IMG/VR virus record: IMGVR_UViG_3300042402_000779
Coordinates: 1-57,337 of that record
Origin: a virus
Direction: 5' to 3' (one strand)
Length of the DNA: 57,337 bases
Below, in pieces: positions 49,676 through 57,337 of this stretch. A program made the translations under genes and the position numbers. The notes beneath the pieces were generated by a model. It ran no database searches. It was not told the DNA's origin and was given only the letters and a program-made list of their open reading frames with translations. Each line of letters opens with the position of its first letter. Position 1 is the stretch's first letter.

Positions 49676-51310
49676 ATGAAAATCAATAACATTTTGAATG
49701 AATCTGCTGGTTTCAACAAAAGAATGACCGAAGAGACTAAAGGTATCGTAGCTAAATGGGCTAAGACCGGTCTTTTGGAAGGTATCAAGTCTGACTTCGA
49801 AAGAAGTGGCATGGCTACTTTGTTGGAAAACCAAGCAAAACAATTGGTATCTGAAGCTTCAAGCACAGGTACTTCTGCTAACTCTGAAGAATGGGCTGGT
49901 GTAGCTCTTCCTTTAGTAAGACGTATTTTCTCTGAAATCGCTGCTAAAGAATTCGTTAGTGTACAACCTATGAACTTACCATCAGGTCTTGTATTCTATT
50001 TGGATTTCAAATATGGTACAGGTCAACCTGGTTTCACTACCGGTTCTGGTAAAGATTCACAAGCTGACTCTGTATTCGGTATCACCGAAACTGGTTCTGC
50101 TGCTGTTGGTGGTCTTTATGGTGCTGGTCGTTTCGGTTACACTATCAACGAAGCTAGTGCACAACTGAATAAAGCTGCTAACTTGACTACTGCTGCTAAC
50201 TTTATCACTGGTTCTGTAACTGATGCTGATATTGATTACGATACAGCGTTTTCTCAATCAGTATTGGTTGGCGCAACTGGTGTCATCAAGGTACAATATT
50301 CAGCATCTCGTGACTTGACTGATGTTGACCTTGAAGGTGTACGTGCGTTCCAACTTTACTCAACTTCATCTGCTATTGTTAACTACCCACAATTCACTAA
50401 AGTGAATGCTCAAGGTTTGGTAACAACTATCGTTAAAGTTGCTGACCCATTATCAATCAATGGTGTTAAATACCAAAAACAACCGACTGACATCACTCGT
50501 GGTGACTTCGAACAAACCACTTCAGGTTTCGCTGCAAACCCTGAAACTGACCTTGGTATTCCTGAATTAAACGTTGAGCTTCGTTCAGTTCCTATCGTTG
50601 CTAAGACTCGTAAGTTGAAAGCACAATGGACTCCTGAATTTGCTCAAGACTTGAACGCTTACCACTCAATTGACGCTGAAGCTGAATTGACTTCAATGTT
50701 GTCTGAATATGTATCTCAAGAAATCGATTTCGAAATCTTGGATATGTTGATGCAGAACGCATTGACTACAGGTTACTGGTCAGCTAAAGTTGGTTACGAG
50801 TGGAATGGTTCAGGTTTCGCACAATCAGCTGCTAACTACACTGCTTACATTCAAGGTACTTGGTTCGCTACATTGGGTACTGTACTTCAGAGAGTTTCTA
50901 ACCAAATCCATGCTAAAACCATGAGAGGTGGAGCTAACTTTATGGTAGTATCTCCTGATGTTGCTACAATCCTTGAGTCTATCCCAGGATATGCTGCTAA
51001 TGGAACTGGTGCTGAAATGTCATTCGCTATGGGTGTATCACAAGTAGGTTCGTTCGCTAACCGCTACACTGTGTACAAAAACCCTTACATGACTACTAAC
51101 CAAATCTTGTTAGGTTTCAAAGGTGCTCAATTCTTGGAAACTGGTGCTGTATACGCTCCTTACATTCCATTAATCATGACTCCTTTGGTGTATGACCCGA
51201 AAAACTTCCAACCTCGTAAGGGTGTTATGACTCGTTACGCGAAGGAAATGATTCGTGGTGAGTTCTATGGTAAGGTATACGTTCATGGTCTTGAGACTTT
51301 GGGCGCCTAA
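49676..51310 (+). CDS. gp23: major capsid protein gp23
   Basis: 544 residues (T4 gp23 is 521). The N-terminal 60 residues are a helical propeptide ending QLVSE60|A61, which fits the prohead protease rule and the T4 cleavage (LTE|A at residue 65). The mature HK97-fold protein begins with ALPLVRRIFSEIAAKEFVSV, then QPMNLPSG and VFYLDFKYG, close to T4 VQPMNSPTG. ELRSVPIVAKTRKLKAQWTP then EFAQDLNAYHSIDAEAEL and the final PRKGVMTRYAKEMIRGEFYG are also characteristic. It forms the hexameric shell. Codons are strongly biased, as expected for the most abundant product. A strong terminator follows 25 nt after the stop. No separate gp24 vertex protein is seen. Confident. Confidence 0.96.
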   Translation: MKINNILNESAGFNKRMTEETKGIVAKWAKTGLLEGIKSDFERSGMATLLENQAKQLVSEASSTGTSANSEEWAGVALPLVRRIFSEIAAKEFVSVQPMNLPSGLVFYLDFKYGTGQPGFTTGSGKDSQADSVFGITETGSAAVGGLYGAGRFGYTINEASAQLNKAANLTTAANFITGSVTDADIDYDTAFSQSVLVGATGVIKVQYSASRDLTDVDLEGVRAFQLYSTSSAIVNYPQFTKVNAQGLVTTIVKVADPLSINGVKYQKQPTDITRGDFEQTTSGFAANPETDLGIPELNVELRSVPIVAKTRKLKAQWTPEFAQDLNAYHSIDAEAELTSMLSEYVSQEIDFEILDMLMQNALTTGYWSAKVGYEWNGSGFAQSAANYTAYIQGTWFATLGTVLQRVSNQIHAKTMRGGANFMVVSPDVATILESIPGYAANGTGAEMSFAMGVSQVGSFANRYTVYKNPYMTTNQILLGFKGAQFLETGAVYAPYIPLIMTPLVYDPKNFQPRKGVMTRYAKEMIRGEFYGKVYVHGLETLGA

Positions 51311-51335
51311 TCATTAGGATAACTGATTTTTGAAG

Positions 51336-51363
51336 AAGGGGGTCGATTTCGACCCCCTTTTTT
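51336..51363 (+). terminator. strong Rho-independent terminator after the capsid gene
   Basis: A 10-bp GC-rich stem (AAGGGGGTCG with CGACCCCCTT) with an ATTT loop runs into six T residues. It ends the head-gene transcripts. Confidence 0.95.
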
Positions 51364-51375
51364 ATTGCCATAGGG

Positions 51376-51383
51376 ATATTTAT
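51376..51383 (+). promoter_or_regulatory. late-promoter-like box ATATTTAT before phoH
   Basis: Exact box in GGGATATTTATTCTTATA, 13 nt after the capsid terminator and 26 nt before the ATG at 51410. No -33 TTTG. Confidence 0.55.
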
Positions 51384-51409
51384 TCTTATAAAAGAAGGTT
51401 TACGAAAAT

Positions 51410-52081
51410 ATGGAGAACAATATGCCCGACAATATTCAAAAAAGAGTTCCGAAAAATGATATTAAGTTTTCGATAACCTTATCTGACGAACAGAAAGCTG
51501 CAAAAGCACAAATAATCGAGACTCCGTTTAATTTTATTATTGGTAAAGCCGGTAGTGGTAAGACGTTGCTCGCCTGTCAGATTGCATTGGATTTATTTTT
51601 TAAGAGACAAGTTAATAAAATCATAATGACACGACCCACTGTATCAAATGAGGACAATGGGTTTCTTCCTGGTTCATTGGAAGAGAAATTAGAACCATGG
51701 TTAGTTCCAATTCGTGATAATATGAGAAAAGTTTACAACAAACCTGATATTTTAGAAAGAATGGAAAAGGATGGTAACCTTGAGTTGGTTTCATTGACCC
51801 ATTTTAGGGGTAGAACGTTTGATAACGCTGTGTGTATTGTTGATGAGTTTCAAAATTTAACAAAACAACAACTTCAGATGGTATTGGCTCGACTTGGTAA
51901 AGGTTCTACCATGATTTTATGTGGTGATTCCCAACAAATCGACTTAAAATATCAAAATGATTCCGCAATCCATGAAGTTCCTAAACTAAAGGGAAGTAAA
52001 TACGCTTATACTGTTGTTCTTAAAGATAATCACCGACATGAAGCGTTAGATGACATATTAATGTTATTGGCTTCATTTTAA
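51410..52081 (+). CDS. phoH: PhoH-like P-loop ATPase
   Basis: 223 residues. Walker A is G45-K-A-G-S-G-K51-T52, and Walker B CIVDEFQNL, with MTRPTVSNEDNGFLPGSLEE between them and ILCGDSQQIDL after them: the full PhoH pattern. PhoH proteins are RNA-helicase-like ATPases widespread in marine phages; their exact role is unsettled, and a link to RNA metabolism is usual. It has its own box and lies alone between the capsid terminator and the fiber cluster. A second in-frame ATG at 51422 is possible as a start. Confident in family. Confidence 0.92.
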   Translation: MENNMPDNIQKRVPKNDIKFSITLSDEQKAAKAQIIETPFNFIIGKAGSGKTLLACQIALDLFFKRQVNKIIMTRPTVSNEDNGFLPGSLEEKLEPWLVPIRDNMRKVYNKPDILERMEKDGNLELVSLTHFRGRTFDNAVCIVDEFQNLTKQQLQMVLARLGKGSTMILCGDSQQIDLKYQNDSAIHEVPKLKGSKYAYTVVLKDNHRHEALDDILMLLASF

Positions 52082-52100
52082 AATCAGTTCCGTATAAATC

Positions 52101-52124
52101 TTACTATTTATTTAGAGATAGTAA
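52101..52124 (+). promoter_or_regulatory. late-promoter-like box (C)TATTTATT inside an inverted repeat
   Basis: CTATTTATT (52104-52112) lies at the left arm of TTACTAT ... ATAGTAA (52101-52107 with 52118-52124). The ATG at 52149 is about 36 nt downstream, preceded by GAGGAAAACATA. Confidence 0.45.
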
Positions 52125-52148
52125 TACAAATTATATGAGGAAAACATA

Positions 52149-55100
52149 ATGCCGGATTACAGCGGTTCTTTTAGCGGCTCTTTTCAAGGGACAATTAGTG
52201 GTTCACTACTTGGTAGCGGTATATTATCATCGTCTACTCAAATAGATTTTACATCTATCCCAAATAAACCTGCGCAAAATCAGTACATAACTCCGTTTCA
52301 ATCAAATCAGATACGAGCTTTAACTGAATTTAAACAAGGTAGTGTTTTAACGCCGGGAACATTCCCATACTTCTCTGCCTCAATGCAAGATAGAGTTGTA
52401 TCTGTATCTCAAAACGTAACAACACTTTCAAGTTCAATATTAACGACTGTATCTAATTTATCAAGCTCTATAGCTTCAAGAATGACTGCTATTGAACTTG
52501 ATGTTGATGTCACAGGTTCAGATGCACAAAATCTATCATTTAATTCATCAACATATGCGCTTAGTATATCAAATGGTAATTCGGTAGATTTATCAAGTTT
52601 AGCTGGTGGTGGTAGTGGTGGTTCTGGATTAGCAATCACCGCATCATATACGGGTAGTGTTTTATCACAAAATATTAGAAGTATTGATTTTACTGGTAGC
52701 GGTGTTAGTGTTACAAACGTTGGTAACGCAATAACTGTTTTAGTAACTAGAGCTGATAGTGTATCTAATGCAGCAACCGCTTCTTACATTAGTCCAACGT
52801 TTATATCCGCTTCGGTTGCTGCTGCTGGGTTTGGTGGTGGTTCTGATGCTGCTTTATCTCAATCTACAAACCCATTAACAACTTTCGATGGAAATCGTGT
52901 TGTTTCTAATACAAGTTTGCCTGCTGGTATTTATAATACTAATTTTGGTACAAGTGGGTCACTTGCTAATTTTATTGAAAAAGTATTTTTCCCAAATAGT
53001 GTTCCTGTAATTACAACTACCGGATTTACAATTCAAGAATTTGAAGCAAGCGGTTCGGTTGTGGGTACAGTATCTGCTACTGATGCTGAAGCTCAATCTA
53101 TAACATTTAGAACATCAAGTTTATATACTGCTAATTATTTTAGAATATCATCCGCTGGTCAAATTACATTAAATACAAAATCGACATCATCAATGAACAC
53201 GGATTCAACTCCAGGTTCAGGTTCTCATCCATTTTTAGTTGAGGCCGTTGATACATTTAATGGAGTCGGTTCTCAAACAATTTATATTCGTGTTAACCCA
53301 AATACGGCTCCGGTTTGGAGACAAACCTCAACCAATGGTAGTATTATTACCAGTTATACCGCATCGCTCAACGAAAATTCAGCACCTGGTACTAAATTTA
53401 CTGTTTATTTTACTGATGCTGAAAATGATACAATTACTATAAACGCATCATCAATACCATCAGCGTTCTCCGCTACAATTAATCCTACGAACGTTGTAAT
53501 TAGTCAAGTAACCGCTTCGTTGGATTATGAGGCAACTTCAAGTTATTCTTTCACCATGACAGTGCAAGACCAACACTATACAAGTGGTGATGATACTACG
53601 TCAATTACATCTCTACCGGTATTGATTCAAGTTACCGATAACATAAGTCCAATAGTTAATAATCAGACTTTAACTGCTATAAATGAAAACTCATCAAATG
53701 GTACTACTGTTGGTTCTATAACTGCTACTGATTCTGAAGGTGACACAATTGTATTTAGTAATTTTACATTATTATCAGCTTACCTGAATTCCGTTGGAAC
53801 AAACGTAACATCATCATTAGGTGGTACTTCATTATATGACCCACACGCTGACCCATTCCAATGTTCATCGGGTGGAACTGTAACTCGTAAAAATGGTGTG
53901 TATTTAAATTCAGATGTTGCTGATAGATATGTTTACTTGGTAACTATTAGTGATGCCTATAACACTACAACCGATACTGCCGAAATAACAATACCAATTG
54001 ACGCTGATGCTTCTTCAACTATTGGTTCTGATACACAAACATATTATATTGTAGAATCTGCTGTATCTGGTGCTGATTTAACTACAAATACAAATGGATA
54101 TACCGCAGGTAGTGTTACATTTTCGTCAGCAGTATCTCAAATGTGGAAAGTAAATAGTGTTCCTGCTGGATATGTTAGATTTACTAACGGAACTACTCAA
54201 TATACAGGTTCCACCTCACTTGGTCTTGAACTTGCTAATAATATAAGTGGTTCTATATACACATCGGGCTCTACCTTACAAATACAAATTACCGCATCTG
54301 AAACTTCATTTGAAACTACAAAACAATATAGAACTCATACATTAAAAGTGACTCCAAATTTGGCATATGGTGTTACATTTAGTACGGCATCATATAGTTC
54401 AAACTGGAATACAAACGGAGCTAGACCAAGTAACTATTTGGCCGTAATATCATTTGGGGAATATCAAGTAGGAATTGGTGACACTGTAAACCATTCAACT
54501 TTCCAATTAGTATCATCTTCTGCCGGATTTAGTAGACTTCAAAGTGGTGATAACTATTATATTTACGCCAACTCAAATATTTCAGCTGGAACTTACACGT
54601 TTAGTGCTAGTATTGCCGATAGTTTCGGTAAAATTGGTAGTAGTTCCGCTACATTCACAGTAGCACAAGCATCGACTGGCTCTCTTACTACAAACGGAAC
54701 ATTCTATGTAATTGAAACTGCTAGGAGTGGTGCTTTTATTTATACAAGTACAAATGGTAGAACTGGTACTCAAGGTGATTTGGGTGTTACTTACTCACCA
54801 CAATACAATTCGGCCGCAGTTGCTTCATTTACATCATCAAACGCACTTGTTAGTGTAACAACTGCTGGTGCTTTGTCGATAGGACAAAATGTGAGTGGGT
54901 CGTATACTTCGGGCCAAACTTTTACATCAACTATAACTTTCCGTGACCAATACAATAATATTGGTAGTGGTAGTATTACAATTAACGTTGCTCCGAATAG
55001 TGTACCAACTGCATCATTTACTCCAATAGCTGCAAACTTAACCGCTTCGATATCAGCAAATACCGGCCTTATAAGTGCAAGTATAAGTGATATGGAAACT

Positions 55101-55859
55101 GATACTCCATTCTCTATGTCATTGGGTGGAACGAATGCTGCTGATTTGTATTTAGTACCACAAAACGCAAATTCATCATCATATGTTATAAAGAATGTAT
55201 CTACAATATCAACCGGACAAACATTGACATACGATGCTACAATTAAAGATGTTCATGGAAAAACACGAACATACTCATCAAACACGATAACTATCGCAGA
55301 CCCCGTTGCTCTTGTTTATGCTTATGGTTGGAGTGGTGGTTCTGCCGCAAGTGAAGCTACGGCTATTGCATCTTTAGGTGATAATGGGGCTGATGGTATT
55401 GCTATTGATAGTGGTTCGGTAATTGCTATGTTCCAAAGTGGTTCGTTGGGTAGTACGTTTACACCATCATATATTGGTGGCGCTTGTACCCTATATAAGA
55501 GTTCATCATTGACAAACCTGTCAGATACATCTGCTACCGGATTGTCAACACTTGGATACTTGAACTTTAGTTCGACCTCACAGCGAGTTTTAATATTATT
55601 TGCTTCAGCTTCTAATTTAGGTGGTAAGCCGGCTTCTATGTATGATAGTGCTCCGCCTGACCCAACGGGAACTCCAAACGAATACTATGTATATGCTAAA
55701 GATGCTGCTATTCCTGGAACAATGGGTACTGGTATTTACTATTTTAACTTACAAACACCACATCAAGGTTACTCTCGTTGGGGAATGATTTTCGGTGAAG
55801 GTAAAAACAATAACAACACAAGATACTATTTGATGCCAGATTCGGCATCTGCACCATAA
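52149..55859 (+). CDS. giant tail fiber/adhesin with cadherin-like repeats
   Basis: 1236 residues, Ser/Thr/Asn-rich. The N-terminus has repeated SGSF/SGSL units (residues 5-25) and a coiled LSSSILTTVSNLSSSIASR segment (about 95-115), typical of trimeric fibers. At least three cadherin-like domains follow (about 281-385, 384-500, 497-620), each with (N/I)xxP near the start and xENSxxG(T/S) or ATDxExxxI calcium-site patterns. Further Ig/cadherin-like units run to about 1050. The last about 180 residues (VYAYGWSGGSAASEATAIAS to LMPDSASAP) are a different, Gly/Tyr-rich head, likely for receptor binding. Domain type is well supported; the target is unknown. Confidence 0.75.
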   Translation: MPDYSGSFSGSFQGTISGSLLGSGILSSSTQIDFTSIPNKPAQNQYITPFQSNQIRALTEFKQGSVLTPGTFPYFSASMQDRVVSVSQNVTTLSSSILTTVSNLSSSIASRMTAIELDVDVTGSDAQNLSFNSSTYALSISNGNSVDLSSLAGGGSGGSGLAITASYTGSVLSQNIRSIDFTGSGVSVTNVGNAITVLVTRADSVSNAATASYISPTFISASVAAAGFGGGSDAALSQSTNPLTTFDGNRVVSNTSLPAGIYNTNFGTSGSLANFIEKVFFPNSVPVITTTGFTIQEFEASGSVVGTVSATDAEAQSITFRTSSLYTANYFRISSAGQITLNTKSTSSMNTDSTPGSGSHPFLVEAVDTFNGVGSQTIYIRVNPNTAPVWRQTSTNGSIITSYTASLNENSAPGTKFTVYFTDAENDTITINASSIPSAFSATINPTNVVISQVTASLDYEATSSYSFTMTVQDQHYTSGDDTTSITSLPVLIQVTDNISPIVNNQTLTAINENSSNGTTVGSITATDSEGDTIVFSNFTLLSAYLNSVGTNVTSSLGGTSLYDPHADPFQCSSGGTVTRKNGVYLNSDVADRYVYLVTISDAYNTTTDTAEITIPIDADASSTIGSDTQTYYIVESAVSGADLTTNTNGYTAGSVTFSSAVSQMWKVNSVPAGYVRFTNGTTQYTGSTSLGLELANNISGSIYTSGSTLQIQITASETSFETTKQYRTHTLKVTPNLAYGVTFSTASYSSNWNTNGARPSNYLAVISFGEYQVGIGDTVNHSTFQLVSSSAGFSRLQSGDNYYIYANSNISAGTYTFSASIADSFGKIGSSSATFTVAQASTGSLTTNGTFYVIETARSGAFIYTSTNGRTGTQGDLGVTYSPQYNSAAVASFTSSNALVSVTTAGALSIGQNVSGSYTSGQTFTSTITFRDQYNNIGSGSITINVAPNSVPTASFTPIAANLTASISANTGLISASISDMETDTPFSMSLGGTNAADLYLVPQNANSSSYVIKNVSTISTGQTLTYDATIKDVHGKTRTYSSNTITIADPVALVYAYGWSGGSAASEATAIASLGDNGADGIAIDSGSVIAMFQSGSLGSTFTPSYIGGACTLYKSSSLTNLSDTSATGLSTLGYLNFSSTSQRVLILFASASNLGGKPASMYDSAPPDPTGTPNEYYVYAKDAAIPGTMGTGIYYFNLQTPHQGYSRWGMIFGEGKNNNNTRYYLMPDSASAP

Positions 55860-55873
55860 GGAGACAATATAGA

Positions 55874-56464
55874 ATGGCAACTACAGTAGGCGATATTTAT
55901 ATTAGAGGTGGGCTATCCGGTTCATTCACCGATATTAGTTATGTACAAGGTGGTTGGATTACTGTTGCGTCATCCTCTACCATGTACTCCCTATACCATG
56001 ACCGATTAAAAGATGGTCAAATTATATACATTCAGAATTCGGATTCATTATATAAGGTAACAAAGTATATTGCATTTGAAACCCCTGGATATGGTGGACT
56101 TATTGATTCTGCTTCGTTTACATCATTTACCTTTCCAGGTGGTGCTGTGGCTGGAACTATATCAAGTTCTGCTCAAATTGCATCTGATATAAGTGGTGCT
56201 TTTGTATCTTTATCATCATCAATTGCTTCAAGATTTGATACACTTGGTGGTGTTGGTGGTATATTTGCATTAACAGGTTCATTCTATTCAACAACAAACA
56301 ACATTCAAATAACAGGTTCACTGTCAGTATCAAGTGGGTCTTTCGAAGGATTTAAAGTTGACAATGTTGGTAGAACAATTATAGGTGATAGTTCAAACTT
56401 GAATTTACAACCAATTGAAGGTGGAATATTATATTCTTCATCATTGTTTTATTTAGGAATGTAA
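55874..56464 (+). CDS. tail fiber-associated protein
   Basis: 196 residues. The start (TTVGDIYIRGGLSGSFTDIS) is a small beta domain. The middle has GTISSSAQIASD and LSSSIASRFDTLGG, motifs shared with the neighbouring giant fiber, followed by strand repeats (ITGSLSVSSGSFEGFKVDN). It is probably a fiber segment or hinge that assembles with the flanking fiber proteins. GGAGACAATATAGA precedes the ATG. No named family. Confidence 0.6.
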   Translation: MATTVGDIYIRGGLSGSFTDISYVQGGWITVASSSTMYSLYHDRLKDGQIIYIQNSDSLYKVTKYIAFETPGYGGLIDSASFTSFTFPGGAVAGTISSSAQIASDISGAFVSLSSSIASRFDTLGGVGGIFALTGSFYSTTNNIQITGSLSVSSGSFEGFKVDNVGRTIIGDSSNLNLQPIEGGILYSSSLFYLGM

Positions 56465-56471
56465 TATTTAT
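56464..56471 (+). promoter_or_regulatory. late-promoter-like box ATATTTAT
   Basis: Exact box beginning on the last base of the preceding stop codon (GTAATATTTATTCTTG), 56 nt before the ATG at 56528. No -33 TTTG. Confidence 0.45.
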
Positions 56472-56496
56472 TCTTGTATACAAAACACATATGTCA

Positions 56497-56514
56497 ATTT
56501 TAATCGATTAAAAT
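56497..56514 (+). other. 18-bp perfect palindrome in the fiber gene leader
   Basis: ATTTTAATCGATTAAAAT is a perfect palindrome, 13 nt before the ATG at 56528 and directly before AGGAGAAATTTAA. It could be a dimeric regulator site or a small RNA hairpin next to the ribosome site. Confidence 0.5.
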
Positions 56515-56527
56515 AGGAGAAATTTAA

Positions 56528-57337
56528 ATGGCAACATGGAAAAGAGTCATAGTATCAGGCGATAATGCTTCATTATTGAGCTTCGCTGGTACTGGTATTT
56601 TGTCTGGGTCTGGCGCTGTGACCGCCGTGAGTGACACGACAACAATTGATTTAACACTATCAAGTGGTACTATTAGTGGTGCTGTAGTATCCGGTTCAAT
56701 TGACCAAGGTCAGTTAGCTACTGCTGCTGTAATAACTGCTAAAATTGCCGATGGTGCTGTTACAAATGCTAAAATTGCATCGTCTTCAGTTGACCAAGGT
56801 CAATTGGCTGCTGGTGCTGTAATAAGTGCTAAAATTGCTGACAACGCTGTAGTAAGTTCTAAAATTGCTGCCGGTAACGTAGTTGCTGCTGCATTGGCTA
56901 CTGATTCTGTAGAGACTGCCAAAATTAAAGATTTAAACGTAACTACTGCTAAGATTGCTGACGCTGCTATTACGAATCTTAAAATCGCATCATCTTCAGT
57001 TCAAAACGGACACCTTGTAGCATCTACTGTTACTATCGGTTCTACTTCAGTAACCCTTGGTACAACGGCTACATCGCTTGCTGGTTTAATAAGTGTAGCT
57101 TCGGCTAACTTCGTTGGTAACTTAACAGGTTCTGCTTCAAATGCTACATCGGCTTCCTTTGCTACATTAGCAATGACCGCTAACTCGGCTACAAGTGCTA
57201 CAAGTGCTACATCGGCTTCTTACGCTAACTTGACAAACGTAAATGGTGATATCACTGTTACTGCTGCTGGTACTGCTACAATTGCTAACTCGGCTGTAAC
57301 TACTGCTAAAATTAACGATAGTGCTATCACGAGTGCT
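56528..57337 (+). CDS. repeat-rich tail fiber protein (3' truncated by window edge)
   Basis: 270 codons without a stop, running off the window. It begins ATWKRVIVSGDNASLLSF, then from about residue 60 shows imperfect repeats (A/S)-K-I-A-x-x-(A/S)-V-x-x-(A/G) with DQGQLA spacers, at least eight copies, typical of beta-solenoid or collagen-like fiber shafts. Later ATSATSATSASYA and NGDITVTAAGTATIANSA repeats continue the style. AGGAGAAATTTAA precedes the ATG, and an ATATTTAT box and a palindrome lie upstream. The distal receptor-binding part is outside the window. Confidence 0.75.
   Translation, partial: MATWKRVIVSGDNASLLSFAGTGILSGSGAVTAVSDTTTIDLTLSSGTISGAVVSGSIDQGQLATAAVITAKIADGAVTNAKIASSSVDQGQLAAGAVISAKIADNAVVSSKIAAGNVVAAALATDSVETAKIKDLNVTTAKIADAAITNLKIASSSVQNGHLVASTVTIGSTSVTLGTTATSLAGLISVASANFVGNLTGSASNATSASFATLAMTANSATSATSATSASYANLTNVNGDITVTAAGTATIANSAVTTAKINDSAITSA

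Noticed and set aside
1-57337. CRISPR arrays, tRNA or rRNA genes, insertion sequences and integrase/attachment sites
   Set aside because: Reading the short gaps on both strands showed no cloverleaf-like or regularly spaced repeat structure, transposase or integrase; nothing supports a temperate phage or an inserted element.

Overview
The window is a continuous stretch of a T4-like tailed phage (contractile-tail myovirus lineage of Caudoviricetes). Every gene I can support lies on the + strand, and genes are packed with 1-32 nt overlaps or short gaps. By eye the DNA is about one third G+C. The standard code fits, and I see no tRNA, rRNA, IS element or CRISPR array. The host is not stated in the sequence. 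Several gaps carry TTTG (or TTG)-N19/20-TATATTT[G/A], which matches the Bacteroidota housekeeping promoter (TTTG ... TAnnTTTG), so a Bacteroidota host is my inference.

Layout. 1-2.3 kb: the 3' end of an unknown gene, then overlapping metallophosphoesterase, P-loop kinase and RNA ligase genes, the three activities of a Pnkp-type RNA repair enzyme. 2.4-7.4 kb: UV damage endonuclease, a four-helix membrane/coiled-coil protein, a ClpP-like protease, an HD phosphohydrolase, a small membrane protein, a gp55-like late sigma factor and a small acidic protein. 7.4-22.1 kb: baseplate and tail genes (gp5-like hub/spike, gp25, gp6, a 1382-residue gp7-like wedge protein, and LamG- or CBM-like structural proteins). 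22.1-26.7 kb: an island of DNA metabolism genes (T7-type endonuclease I, Toprim primase, and a single fused SbcD-SbcC/gp47-gp46 protein). 26.7-31.6 kb: a large tail fiber and a small fiber-tip protein. 31.6-38.4 kb: an NMNAT-like/KxDG-ligase fusion, a zinc-finger protein, two mosaic proteins and a glycosyltransferase. 38.4-39.4 kb: small membrane and coiled-coil genes that look spanin-like. 39.4-51.3 kb: the head module (large terminase, portal, core proteins, prohead protease, several multi-domain proteins, a ribosomal protein bS21 homologue, scaffold, major capsid protein, then a strong terminator). 51.4-57.3 kb: PhoH and a second fiber cluster that runs off the end.

Main ideas from reading. 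(1) A group of proteins around the prohead protease consist of small unrelated domains joined at [V/I/L]-x-E|[A/G/S] sequences. This is the expected target of the gp21 protease, so they look like virion-internal polyproteins cut into several mature peptides during head maturation. (2) About fifteen leaders carry the box ATATTTAT (or ATACTTAT/CTATTTAT), mostly without a -33 element. With a gp55 homologue in the same window, this is a candidate phage late promoter. (3) The bS21 gene sits directly after a promoter-terminator overlap; in Bacteroidota ribosomes bS21 helps control access to the anti-Shine-Dalgarno sequence. (4) Unusual enzyme arrangements: split Pnkp, NMNAT-ligase fusion, and SbcD-SbcC fusion. 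The tail sheath and tube genes that T4 keeps between terminase and portal are absent from that position.
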